NCBI RefSeq assembly: GCF_003028855.1
Contig: NZ_CP028324.1
Location: 5,890,001 to 5,954,000 of the forward strand
From: Pseudoduganella armeniaca
GTDB taxonomy: Bacteria; Pseudomonadota; Gammaproteobacteria; Burkholderiales; Burkholderiaceae_D
Direction: 5' to 3'
DNA length: 64,000 bases
Shown piece after piece: positions 11,345-19,528 of the stretch (positions within the stretch are counted from its first letter, which is position 1; each line of letters starts with the position of its first letter). Position numbers and translations under genes: made by a program. Below the pieces are notes generated by a model. It was not told the DNA's origin, did no database searches, and was given only the letters and a program-made list of their open reading frames with translations.

Positions 11345-12115
11345 TCATGCTCCGGTGGCGTTGGCGCGCGTGCTGGCGTGGCGCGGCAGGCGCAGGGTGT
11401 ACTGGAACGCGTCGCCGCGCACGTACAGGTATTCGAAGTCGAGCGGCGTGCCGTCGGCGCTCCAGGTCAGGCGCTCGATGCGCAGCAATGCCGCGCCGGC
11501 CGGCACGGACAAGGCAGCGGCCAGGCCGGCATCGGCGCTGACGGCGCCGATTTCGATGTCCGCATGGCTCAGCGCGATGCCGTAGTCGGCCTCCAGGATC
11601 AGGAAGATGTCGCGCTCGGCCAGGTTCTCGCGGCGCAAGCGCTCACCCACGTGGGTGGGCAGGTAGGTGACCTCGAAGGACACGGGCGCGCCATCGACGT
11701 GGCGCACGCGGCGGATTTCGGTCACGTCGGCGCCGGGCGCCAGTCGCAGCCGCTCGGCCACGACGTCGTCCGCCGCCACCGTCACGTGGCCGAGCACGCG
11801 GTTGACCACTGCGTGGCCGCGCCGCGCCATCGCTTCACCGAAGCCTTCCAGCCGCGCCAGCTCCTGCGAAGGCCGCGCCGCCGCCACGAACGTGCCCTTG
11901 CCGGGCACCGTGAAGATCAGGCCTTCCTTTTGCAGGTCGCCCAGTGCCTGGCGCACCGTGATGCGGCTGACGTTGAAGATCGCGCGGATCTCGCTCTCGG
12001 CCGGCAAGCGTGCCTGCGGCTCATAGGTGCCGTCGAGGATCCGTTCGCGCAGGCGCTCGCGCAACTGCGAATACAGGGGGACGGCGGATTGTTCCAACGC
12101 TCGGAATGCGGTCAT
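11345..12115 (-). CDS. GntR-family (HutC/UTRA) transcriptional regulator
   Basis: About 256 residues from MTAFRALEQ (an alternative ATG at 12142 adds nine). The N-terminal winged helix shows PLYSQLRERLRERILDG and LPAESEIRAIFNVSRITVRQAL, with LQKEGLIFTVPGKGTFV as the wing. The rest is a UTRA ligand-binding domain. The stop lies one base from the flavoprotein start, making it the first gene of the operon and probably autoregulated through the tandem palindromes at its 5' end. Known asf clusters use a LysR regulator, so a GntR regulator here would be a different control scheme. Neither candidate start has a strong Shine-Dalgarno. Confidence 0.85.
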   Translation of the reverse strand: MTAFRALEQSAVPLYSQLRERLRERILDGTYEPQARLPAESEIRAIFNVSRITVRQALGDLQKEGLIFTVPGKGTFVAAARPSQELARLEGFGEAMARRGHAVVNRVLGHVTVAADDVVAERLRLAPGADVTEIRRVRHVDGAPVSFEVTYLPTHVGERLRRENLAERDIFLILEADYGIALSHADIEIGAVSADAGLAAALSVPAGAALLRIERLTWSADGTPLDFEYLYVRGDAFQYTLRLPRHASTRANATGA

Positions 12116-12134
12116 GGGCAAGGTCTCGATATGT

Positions 12135-12155
12135 CCTGTCATGACAGGTCATGAC
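12135..12155 (-). promoter_or_regulatory. Tandem palindromic operator candidate of the GntR regulator
   Basis: Two copies of the self-complementary octamer GTCATGAC lie at 12138-12145 and 12148-12155, exactly one helical turn apart. The first is extended to a perfect 14-bp palindrome at 12135-12148. The site covers the upstream candidate ATG (12142), which favours 12115 as the start. Operator role is inferred from symmetry and position. Confidence 0.55.
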
Positions 12156-12237
12156 GTTGCAAGGATGGTATCGAGACGCCCCGGCCGGGGGAACGAATGG
12201 TTTTGCTTTTGCTAATGCGGCCAGCGCCTCAGGCGGC

Positions 12238-12259
12238 GCGCGCATATCCATATGCGCGC
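12238..12259. other. Perfect inverted repeat between divergent genes
   Basis: Arms GCGCGCATAT and ATATGCGCGC with a 2-base centre form a 10-bp perfect inverted repeat. It is located between the GntR regulator and the DUF155 gene, about 25 bases upstream of a TATGAT that could be the DUF155 -10 element (12283-12288). It could be an operator or a small hairpin. Confidence 0.4.
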
Positions 12260-12317
12260 CGCGGCACCGGGCCGATTTCCGCTATGATGGCGGCGTCGCA
12301 GGACAGGCAAACCCACC

Positions 12318-13202
12318 ATGGACTCTCCCATCGAACGCAAACAGATCCGCTGGACCCCGCGTCCACGCACCCGCCCCGGCTTGCACGTCAAGACGGAAAA
12401 GCTGCCCTTCCAGCGGCCCGTCATCCCGCACGCGCAATTCCCGGCCACGGCCATCATGGCGGCCGAGCGGATCGACGTGCGCGCCATCGGCGAATTCGAA
12501 ATCATCGCCAAGTCGCCCTTCACCGTGAAGCTGGGCCAGGGCGGCATCGCCGCCGTGTTCCGCTACGGCGCGGTGGTGCTGTTCAATGCGTCGATGGATG
12601 AGAAGGCCCGGCTGCTGGAGACGATCGCGCAGCACTCGTCCGGCGCGGGCGACACCGGCGCCGGCGAAACGGCCACGATCCAGGTCAGCCCGGACGAAGA
12701 GGAAGGCCCGACCGGGCCCTGCATCAAGATCAAGAACGCCGACCGCCTGCGCCTGCAGCTGATCGCGGAAGTAATGGCCAAGGCGGCGATGCTGTCGTTC
12801 CAGGAGCGGCGCGCCGCGCGCGACTTCGACCTGGCCGAACCGCTGGCGCGCGACCTGGCGGAGGACGGCCGCTTCTCGGCCAAGCCGGCCGAATTGCTGA
12901 AGGCGGTGGGGAACATGCTGCTGGCGGAGAACCGCCTGAACGGCCGCGCCGGCGTGCTCGATCGCCCCGACCTGTTGTGGGATAACCCCGGCCTGTCAGG
13001 GCTGTACGCGCGCCTGGAAGGCGACTACGAGCTGCACGACCGCGCGGCCACGCTGGACCGCAAGCTGACGACCTTGTCGCACACCTCGGAAACGCTGGTC
13101 GAGACGATGCGCTACCACAGCTCGCACCGGCTCGAGGTGGCGATCCTGCTGCTGATCTTTACGGAGCTGTGTTTGGGGTTATACGGACACTTCGGGCACT
13201 GA
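12318..13202 (+). CDS. RMD1/YagE family (DUF155) protein
   Basis: 294 residues. The N-terminal about 40 residues are basic and proline-rich. The DUF155 core includes AVFRYGAVVLFNAS, and the end has the family's typical helix plus one membrane span in HRLEVAILLLIFTELCLGLY. Family members are membrane-anchored (mitochondrial in yeast, where RMD proteins affect meiotic division or translation); bacterial members have no firm function. Gene stands alone, with divergent GntR upstream and the AT-rich cassette downstream on the other strand. Confidence 0.85.
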   Translation: MDSPIERKQIRWTPRPRTRPGLHVKTEKLPFQRPVIPHAQFPATAIMAAERIDVRAIGEFEIIAKSPFTVKLGQGGIAAVFRYGAVVLFNASMDEKARLLETIAQHSSGAGDTGAGETATIQVSPDEEEGPTGPCIKIKNADRLRLQLIAEVMAKAAMLSFQERRAARDFDLAEPLARDLAEDGRFSAKPAELLKAVGNMLLAENRLNGRAGVLDRPDLLWDNPGLSGLYARLEGDYELHDRAATLDRKLTTLSHTSETLVETMRYHSSHRLEVAILLLIFTELCLGLYGHFGH

Positions 13203-13414
13203 GCGGCAAGCCAGAAATCAAAACTATCTAAATTACTTCACCCCACAACGCGAATGCCACAGTACTGGTGGCACTAAGTAACCGAACTATGCCAAACTAT
13301 GTTTTCGCTAACTTATTTTCGCTAGCTACCGCAGCCAAGATAGAAAACGAGACCAGTTGCCCTCATCAGCTAAAAAATTCTTAGACCAGAGCGACGCGCC
13401 AATTGATAACCGCA
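13203..13414. other. AT-rich spacer at the downstream edge of the cassette
   Basis: Base composition drops sharply right after the DUF155 stop, marking one edge of the foreign-looking segment. I see no gene, tRNA fragment, strong terminator or direct repeat matching the other edge near 17350-17449. Confidence 0.6.
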
Positions 13415-14284
13415 TTACTTTACCGAGCTCTTCTTTGATCTAGGCTTTTTTGCTAGTACAAATCTATCATAGAGAGCACGCATATCTGGGGAAGGCACCC
13501 CATCTTTGCAGGAAGAAAACAGATTGTAAAAGCGGGCGAAATTGGCACGGTCGCGTGAATACATCCATTTCCAGGCAATACGGTAGTCGTTTTTCTCGCT
13601 CGTACTGCGATCCAACAGCGTACGAAACATGAAGTTATTTACCGATTTAACAAACGAGTTCAGCCATGAAGCAACTTCGCCCAACTCATTCTTGCCCAAC
13701 GCCAACGGCTTTTCCAGAGCTCGACTATGCGACTCCAACCCTAAAGCAATACCATTTTGCGTACCTAGTTTTCCAAACCTGTGAACGCAACAATGACGCA
13801 GGTGACATACTTTCTCAAACTCAAGTAACGATGACTTAATATCGTCGGGGATACGCTCTACCGCCAAGAATTTCCCGAGCGCTTTACGTATCGCTTCTTC
13901 ACTCGCGAACGAAATCCCTTCGAACAATGCCTCTGGCATAGATCGCCTGGTTTGGTACAAAACCGCGCCGAACGGAACGGTATAAGAATGTGCGTCTGCA
14001 CTTGCCTTCTTGTCTGTCTTAATGATCGAGCTGAGAATAGTTCGAAAATAGCTCTCAACCGCCGACACATAACCCAACAACAGAAGCCTGGAAAATTCTG
14101 GTGCAACATTGTCCAAATTTATCCACAACTTGTTGATGGCCTGACAATTTTCCAAGTATACATCAATTGCCGTAGTTGCAGTCTCCGAGTAAGATCTATC
14201 GAAAAGTTCGACCGTATTTGCACATGGCCCAGCCCCAAGCGACCCAATGTTAGTAATTGCCGAGTAATCTGCAGATATGCTCAC
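13415..14284 (-). CDS. HEPN-like protein with RX4H motif, third gene of the cassette
   Basis: 289 residues, largely alpha-helical, no signal peptide or membrane span. The key feature is CHLRHCCVHRFG, giving R163-x4-H168, the catalytic motif of HEPN ribonucleases. An earlier helix SAVESYFRTIL (E77) resembles the polar first helix of the fold. HEPN proteins act as RNA-cleaving toxins or effectors in toxin-antitoxin, abortive infection and CRISPR systems. It starts 8 bases after the ATPase stop, so ATPase and methyltransferase may control it. Codon use and base composition are AT-richer than flanking chromosomal genes. The HEPN call rests on motif and helical character only. Confidence 0.6.
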   Translation of the reverse strand: MSISADYSAITNIGSLGAGPCANTVELFDRSYSETATTAIDVYLENCQAINKLWINLDNVAPEFSRLLLLGYVSAVESYFRTILSSIIKTDKKASADAHSYTVPFGAVLYQTRRSMPEALFEGISFASEEAIRKALGKFLAVERIPDDIKSSLLEFEKVCHLRHCCVHRFGKLGTQNGIALGLESHSRALEKPLALGKNELGEVASWLNSFVKSVNNFMFRTLLDRSTSEKNDYRIAWKWMYSRDRANFARFYNLFSSCKDGVPSPDMRALYDRFVLAKKPRSKKSSVK

Positions 14285-14292
14285 GAAACCAC

Positions 14293-16029
14293 CTAGGACA
14301 AAAAGTCATCAACAAAGCTACGTAACACGTCTGCTATTCTCGAGCTTCGGCGCCGCCCAAATCCATATACCGTTATCAATTCAGCGACCGGATTTTGAAG
14401 CGCCAAGTAATCGCGAATCGTCTTCAGATGAGGCAACTCGTTTCGAATCTGCCGCAACTGATACGCCGTCAACCCTGGCACATCTTCGATCCTTACGCTC
14501 AGACAAGCATCAAACGTAGAAACAGGAACTAGCTGGGTACCACAATTGCTGCAGAACTTTTGCACCTCCCCCACCCGCTTGGCACCACATTTTGGGCATG
14601 GCGGAAGAGCGAAATCCAATTCGCGAAGCGAGCTTGGATCAGTAACATATTTCTCCAGCTTTTTCCGAATAGGGTGCTTCGCGCGTTTAGCCGAAATAGC
14701 TTCAGCAGTGCTTCGTAAAGACCCGCCTAAGTCACCAGCGGTCAATGCTCTACTCGTCAATAAAGCGGCCGCATGAGGAATGTATCTCTGATATATTCTC
14801 TCTGGCGTACCGTGTTTTACCTCATCAGCGTCATATACAAGGCCAGCCTCTACGAGTAGCTGAAACATGCGTCGCACGATAGGCGTTAATTCATCCTTCA
14901 CTATTCCAATGGTGAGCTGTACGTCTGTACGGCTAGCATTTACTTCCTTTATAACCCTCACCATCCCGTGCAGTACGTCCTCGCCGACCGCCAAGAGATG
15001 CACCAATTTGGGAACCTTAGTTGAGAGTGATCGATATTCCGCCAATCGAGCACTTAAGTGATCCTCTACGACTTGGTTAACCTTCGCTTGCTGCGTTCGC
15101 GCCTTACTTTCATTAAAGGCTTGAATCAGGGTCAGGTATGCCCGAGGCACGCCAAAGGCGCAGAATCGGAAAATCTCCACCACATCTGATGGCAGCCTAT
15201 CAAAATCAGGGAAGCGGCAACGGGCAATCTGATCAAAATCTACCGCATAATCGGGCGACTCTACAGAGGCCCAAACGAATACATCCGTACTATCTTGCCC
15301 CGTGTGAAATCGGGAGCTATATTCGGTTGTACCCGGGTAAACGGAAGCCTTCGGTGCGATGGATGAAGTCTTCAGTGCCCGCACTATATCCAACAACTCG
15401 ATTAGGTAGCTTGGCGTAAGAGTCAGTGCAGCATCATCAAGAAATAGGACGGTACGTGTGCGCCCAGCCAATTTGCAAGCTTTATCGATTAAGTACTGAA
15501 CTTTGCTAATCGTAAGCGACTTCGCTAGCTCTAGCTCGGTTTGAGAAAGAGGTTGATTTCGTTCGAGAGCACCAATAAGACGCTCCAGATCCGATTTCGA
15601 AAATGAGGAGAACTTCTCTAAATCTACAACAGCGTTGTTTTGTCCCTGCTGAAATTCGATACTACCGTATGTTGCCAAAACAATGAGACCTAGTGCCCAC
15701 GCGTGAAATTCGTCAGGCGGCGACGCTCGAGACACCAAAAGAGGCTCAAGACGGTAATACTTATTGAACGAAACATAAATTGCAAATGGCTTTACTGCGT
15801 CTTTCTGACACTGAATCCAGGCGTAGCGCATCATATGCGTCTTACCACATCCACGCGGACCGACAATCGTCTTTAATGATGGCGTTAATAGAGCCCGCAC
15901 CACCCGCTTAAATAGCTCGCTGTCTGGAGCAGTTTCCGCTATTAAGTCTTCTGCTGGTATATAGTCTGCGCGCTGCTCAAGCGCGGCTGGCTCGTTACCG
16001 GCAAGGGCACTGTTTAAAGGTCCGCTCAT
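14293..16029 (-). CDS. P-loop ATPase with zinc ribbon and HhH-like tail
   Basis: 578 residues. Walker A is GPRGCGKT (57-64) and Walker B VLFLDD (194-199), followed by a winged-helix-like region (about 320-430), a four-cysteine zinc ribbon (C478, C481, C493, C496) and a C-terminal segment with two helix-hairpin-helix-like stretches (EDVPGLTAYQL near 515-525, VYGFGRRRSSRI near 554-565). This layout fits a nucleic-acid-sensing AAA/STAND-type switch. Its start overlaps the methyltransferase stop by 4 bases and its stop is 8 bases from the HEPN-like gene. I do not recognise a named defence ATPase with this architecture. Confidence 0.75.
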   Translation of the reverse strand: MSGPLNSALAGNEPAALEQRADYIPAEDLIAETAPDSELFKRVVRALLTPSLKTIVGPRGCGKTHMMRYAWIQCQKDAVKPFAIYVSFNKYYRLEPLLVSRASPPDEFHAWALGLIVLATYGSIEFQQGQNNAVVDLEKFSSFSKSDLERLIGALERNQPLSQTELELAKSLTISKVQYLIDKACKLAGRTRTVLFLDDAALTLTPSYLIELLDIVRALKTSSIAPKASVYPGTTEYSSRFHTGQDSTDVFVWASVESPDYAVDFDQIARCRFPDFDRLPSDVVEIFRFCAFGVPRAYLTLIQAFNESKARTQQAKVNQVVEDHLSARLAEYRSLSTKVPKLVHLLAVGEDVLHGMVRVIKEVNASRTDVQLTIGIVKDELTPIVRRMFQLLVEAGLVYDADEVKHGTPERIYQRYIPHAAALLTSRALTAGDLGGSLRSTAEAISAKRAKHPIRKKLEKYVTDPSSLRELDFALPPCPKCGAKRVGEVQKFCSNCGTQLVPVSTFDACLSVRIEDVPGLTAYQLRQIRNELPHLKTIRDYLALQNPVAELITVYGFGRRRSSRIADVLRSFVDDFLS

Positions 16030-17297
16030 AAAGCAATGTTAGGTAATGTAACGTTTAGAAGATTAGCCCGGGATAGAAACCTTGCGCCTACACCATGAGC
16101 TGCTGACTGAAGCGCGACTCGACCAGCCTCACTGTTCAAGAATGAGAGCACGTTGTTGCGATATTGTGGAAGAACGCGTAATGCATATATACAATCACTA
16201 ATCAGACATGCCCCGCCTTGTACTACGCATATCTTCGTATGCAAATTGCGGCCTATACGTGCCAGTAGAATGTCGCCATCGCAAGCAATATTGGCATGCA
16301 GTGGAAGCGAGGCTAATGTCTTTGCTGAGCGGATGAATTTTCTCGGCACTACGCCTAGCTGGATGCGCGTTGCTTCTGGAAAATCTGACAAGTGAAATAT
16401 TGGAACTGGCAGCATCCCCAACTGTGCCGAGTTGAACGATCCTCGTTTTAACGCTAAGGCAAAATATGATAAAGGTTTATTGCCATCTTGAATTACTTGA
16501 GCATCTCCTGCGCCAGCCGCATGATAGGAATAGTCCAGCCTAAGCTTTCCCACGTCGGCATCAATTACCAAAGGCTGAGACAGGAATCCCGCTGTCGACA
16601 GCTGCCGCAGCTTGATATTTTTGGTAGAGCCAGCAGATTTTGTTAGAACCATCAGATGCGTCTGAGCGTCAGCTTTGGCAAACGCAGTCCGGGGAAGTTG
16701 GATGACCTCATCTATGCGATGTTCGCGCAAGAGGGTCGCGCGAACCCGAGCATATTTTTCCCCCGTGAGTAAACCATCAGGAAGAATCAATCCCAACTTT
16801 CCCGACTGCCTCAAAAGGCGCAAATTCTGAGCAATAAACAGTAGATCAGCTCCCGCATCATGGACGGAATCTAGTGACCCAGCGAGCCCAGCTTCTTCCA
16901 GAATTGTCCCGTAAGCAGCGCGCCATCTCGGGCGTACATATGGCGGGTTACATAAAGCAATGTCCGCTGACCCGAGCGGTACTCCGATTTTGGAGGGAAG
17001 TTCTGTCTCTAGAGCGTCATAAACGAAATGCTCATGGGCTCGGCGAGATCGTCCAGACATGATCGGTAGAGCCCCGAAATCACGGTCTACGGTGACAAGT
17101 TTGGCGTTTTTCCAACGCTTTGCTGCCACGCTCGAGATAGCGCCTTGTCCTACTCCTAGCTCAACGATTAGCTCCGGGTTTGCTACCTGGATTGCCCCAA
17201 CAAGTGCATCGCTTACACTCGGCAATGTATAGTACCGCCCCCAAGTGTCGGCGTTCGCGCTCGGGCGAGCTAATGCACGCTGTGGCGCTAACATCAT
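16026..17297 (-). CDS. N6-adenine DNA methyltransferase with specificity-like C-terminus
   Basis: 423 residues (422 if the adjacent ATG at 17294 is used; AAGGA lies 4 or 7 bases upstream). SAM-binding motif VELGVGQGA (45-53) and catalytic NPPY (117-120) mark an amino-methyltransferase of adenine. The C-terminal third, with GDILLARIGRNLHTK and CLISDCIYALRV, looks like the target-recognition domain of type I HsdS or of fused M-S enzymes. There is no nuclease domain and no restriction gene alongside. It heads the three-gene cassette and probably marks self DNA or modulates the ATPase/HEPN pair. Confidence 0.85.
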   Translation of the reverse strand: MMLAPQRALARPSANADTWGRYYTLPSVSDALVGAIQVANPELIVELGVGQGAISSVAAKRWKNAKLVTVDRDFGALPIMSGRSRRAHEHFVYDALETELPSKIGVPLGSADIALCNPPYVRPRWRAAYGTILEEAGLAGSLDSVHDAGADLLFIAQNLRLLRQSGKLGLILPDGLLTGEKYARVRATLLREHRIDEVIQLPRTAFAKADAQTHLMVLTKSAGSTKNIKLRQLSTAGFLSQPLVIDADVGKLRLDYSYHAAGAGDAQVIQDGNKPLSYFALALKRGSFNSAQLGMLPVPIFHLSDFPEATRIQLGVVPRKFIRSAKTLASLPLHANIACDGDILLARIGRNLHTKICVVQGGACLISDCIYALRVLPQYRNNVLSFLNSEAGRVALQSAAHGVGARFLSRANLLNVTLPNIAL

Positions 17298-17328
17298 GTG
17301 TTCCTTCTGCGCGATATGGATGAGAGTA

Positions 17329-17350
17329 GCCCATTATATTTCTAATGGGC
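17329..17350 (-). promoter_or_regulatory. Cassette promoter with overlapping inverted repeat
   Basis: On the minus strand TATAAT (17338-17333) is a consensus -10 element about 35-40 bases upstream of the methyltransferase start. It is embedded in a perfect inverted repeat, GCCCATTA-6-TAATGGGC (17329-17350). The symmetry suggests an operator that would block the promoter. The -35 region is weak. Confidence 0.5.
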
Positions 17351-17449
17351 CATTCCGCAAAATTGAAGCGCGCACTGCGCCTTTACTAACGGGACTGAGC
17401 TACTACCTCGGCTGTCAATACGCCCCGATGCCGCCTATCGCCCGTTCGC

Positions 17450-18229
17450 TCACGCGAACTTCGTGAAATCCGGCTTGCGCTTCTCGAAGAAGGCCATGAA
17501 CGCTTCCTTCGCTTCCGGCGCCAGCAGCATCTCGCCAAACAGCTTGCTTTCCTTGGCGATGATCGCGTTCAGCTCTTCCTTGCGGCCTTGCGTCATCAGG
17601 CTCTTGGTGGTGCGGATCGAGGCAGCAGGCAGCGCGACCAGCTTGGCCGCCTGCGCGCGCGCGTAGTCCAGCACTTCCGCGGCCGGCAGCACTTTCGAGA
17701 CGATGCCCATGTCGTAGGCTTCCTGAGCCGTGAACGGCTCGCCCAGCATCAGCTTCTCGGCGGCGCGCGCATGGCCGGCCGCCAGCGGCATCAGCATCGA
17801 GGAGCCGAATTCCGGGCACAGGCCCAGCTGCGTGAACGGCACGGAGAACCTGGCGCTGTCGCCCGCGTAGACCAGGTCGCAGTGCATCAGGAGCGTCGTG
17901 CCGATGCCGATCGCCAGGCCGCCGACGGCCGCCACCACGGGCTTGGTCGAGCCGGACAGCGCGCGCATGAACTGGAACACGGGACGGTTGGCGAATTCCT
18001 CGGCCGTGCCGGGACGCGCGGTCTTCATGAAGTCGTCCAGGTCGTTCCCCGCCGTGAAGATCTCCGGTTTGCCGGCGATCAGGATGGCGCGCACTTCGTT
18101 GTCGGTTTCGGCCGCGTTGATCGCGTCGGCCAGCGTCTGGTACATCGCGGAGGTGATCGCGTTCTTGCGTTCGGGGCGGTTGAATTCCAGCGTGAGGATG
18201 CCGCCTTCTTTGCTGACGAGGATGTCCAT
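17450..18229 (-). CDS. Enoyl-CoA hydratase
   Basis: 259 residues of the crotonase fold. The oxyanion-hole segment is FTAGNDLDDF, and GLAIGIGTTLLMHCDL with FSVPFTQLGLCPEFGSS covers the second active-site loop. It hydrates trans-2-enoyl-CoA, the second step of beta-oxidation. It is the last gene of the TetR-headed operon, 81 bases after the thiolase gene, with a 10-bp hairpin in the gap that may tune its expression relative to upstream genes. Confidence 0.9.
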   Translation of the reverse strand: MDILVSKEGGILTLEFNRPERKNAITSAMYQTLADAINAAETDNEVRAILIAGKPEIFTAGNDLDDFMKTARPGTAEEFANRPVFQFMRALSGSTKPVVAAVGGLAIGIGTTLLMHCDLVYAGDSARFSVPFTQLGLCPEFGSSMLMPLAAGHARAAEKLMLGEPFTAQEAYDMGIVSKVLPAAEVLDYARAQAAKLVALPAASIRTTKSLMTQGRKEELNAIIAKESKLFGEMLLAPEAKEAFMAFFEKRKPDFTKFA

Positions 18230-18255
18230 GTCTCTTCTCCTTGTTTTGAAATGTG

Positions 18256-18287
18256 AAGGGCGCCGGGTTTGTGACCACGGCGCCCTT
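18256..18287 (-). other. Intercistronic hairpin between thiolase and enoyl-CoA hydratase
   Basis: Arms AAGGGCGCCG and CGGCGCCCTT pair perfectly over 10 bp around a 12-base loop. On the minus strand no T-run follows, so it is more likely an mRNA processing or stability element, or a partial attenuator, than a full terminator. It ends 26 bases before the hydratase ATG. Confidence 0.5.
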
Positions 18288-18310
18288 TTGCTATGCCAAG
18301 CCTGTGATGC

Positions 18311-19507
18311 TTACACGCGTTCGATGATACCAGCAGCGCCCATGCCGGCGCCGACACACATCGTCACCATGCCGTACTTCAGGTTGTTGCGGCGCAGTGC
18401 GTGCACGACGGTCGCGGCGCGGATCGCACCGGTGGCGCCCAGCGGGTGGCCCAGGGCGATCGCGCCGCCCATCGGGTTGACCTTGCTGGTGTCCAGGTTC
18501 AGGTCGCGGATCACGGCCAGCGCCTGGGCGGCGAAGGCTTCGTTCAGCTCGATCCAGTCCAGCTGGTCCTGCGTGATGCCGGCGGCGGCCAGCGCGGCAG
18601 GAATCGCCACCTTCGGACCGATGCCCATGATTTCCGGCGGCACGCCGCGCACGGCGAACGACGAGAACTTGGCCAGCGGCGTCAGGTTATGTTCGCGCAG
18701 GATCTTTTCGGAGACGACGATCAGCGCGCCGGCGCCGTCCGACATCTGCGACGACGTTGCCGCCGTCACGGAGCCCTTGGCGGCGAAGACCGGCTTCAGT
18801 TTCGCCATGCCTTCGATCGACGCGTCGGCACGTGGGCCTTCGTCCGCGTCCACCGTGCGCTTGCCGACCTTGATCTCGCCGGTGCGCAGGTCAGGCGTGC
18901 GGGTCGTGATCTCGACGGGCGTGATCTCGTCCTTGAAGTAGCCGGCCTGCTGGGCGGCGATGGCGCGGCGGTGCGATTCCAGGCCGAAGGCGTCCTGGTC
19001 TTCGCGCGACACTTTCCATTGCGCGGCCACTTTCTCGGCCGTCAGGCCCATGCCGTACGCCAGGCCGATGTTCTCGTCCTTGAACGTGTCCATATTGATC
19101 GACGGGTGGTGGCCCATCATCGGCACCATCGACATCGACTCGACGCCGCCGGCGATCATCACGTCGGCTTCGCCGACGCGGATGCGGTCCGCCGCCATCG
19201 CCAGGGCGGTGATGCCCGAAGCGCAGTAGCGGTTGACGGTGACGCCGCCGACCGTGTTCGGCAGGCCGGCCAGCACGACCGCGTTACGGGCGATGTTGAA
19301 GCCCTGCTCCGCTTCCGGGAACGAGCAGCCGACGATCGCGTCGACGATCAGGGCCGGGTCCAGGTTCGGCACGGCGGCCATGGCGCCGCGGATGGCGTGC
19401 ACCAGCAGGTCGTCCGGGCGCGTCTTGTTGAACATGCCGCGTGGCGCCTTGCCGATCGGGGTGCGGGTCGCTGCGACGATGTATGCGTCTTGAAGTTGTT
19501 TGCTCAT
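18311..19507 (-). CDS. Acetyl-CoA C-acyltransferase (3-ketoacyl-CoA thiolase)
   Basis: 398 residues. The acyl-enzyme Cys is in VNRYCASGITAL, and the C-terminal GHPLGATGAIRAATV and CVGAGMGAAGI supply His and second Cys. It cleaves 3-ketoacyl-CoA to acetyl-CoA, the last step of beta-oxidation. It lies 21 bases after the multifunctional dehydrogenase gene, as in fadN-fadA type operons. Probably the FadA-equivalent partner of that protein. Confidence 0.92.
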   Translation of the reverse strand: MSKQLQDAYIVAATRTPIGKAPRGMFNKTRPDDLLVHAIRGAMAAVPNLDPALIVDAIVGCSFPEAEQGFNIARNAVVLAGLPNTVGGVTVNRYCASGITALAMAADRIRVGEADVMIAGGVESMSMVPMMGHHPSINMDTFKDENIGLAYGMGLTAEKVAAQWKVSREDQDAFGLESHRRAIAAQQAGYFKDEITPVEITTRTPDLRTGEIKVGKRTVDADEGPRADASIEGMAKLKPVFAAKGSVTAATSSQMSDGAGALIVVSEKILREHNLTPLAKFSSFAVRGVPPEIMGIGPKVAIPAALAAAGITQDQLDWIELNEAFAAQALAVIRDLNLDTSKVNPMGGAIALGHPLGATGAIRAATVVHALRRNNLKYGMVTMCVGAGMGAAGIIERV

Positions 19508-19528
19508 GTTATTCGTCCTAGTAGTCGC

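Noticed and set aside
9622..11541. A plus-strand open frame opposite the AprA-like flavoprotein
   Set aside because: No recognisable motifs and a composition typical of the complement of a GC-rich gene.
13415..17297. Ordinary type I or type II restriction-modification locus
   Set aside because: The methyltransferase and specificity-like tail are there, but no HsdR-like helicase/nuclease or other restriction endonuclease motif is seen in the two companion proteins.
13203..17449. Prophage or integrative element with att sites
   Set aside because: No integrase, no tRNA at either edge, and I could not find matching direct repeats at the composition boundaries.
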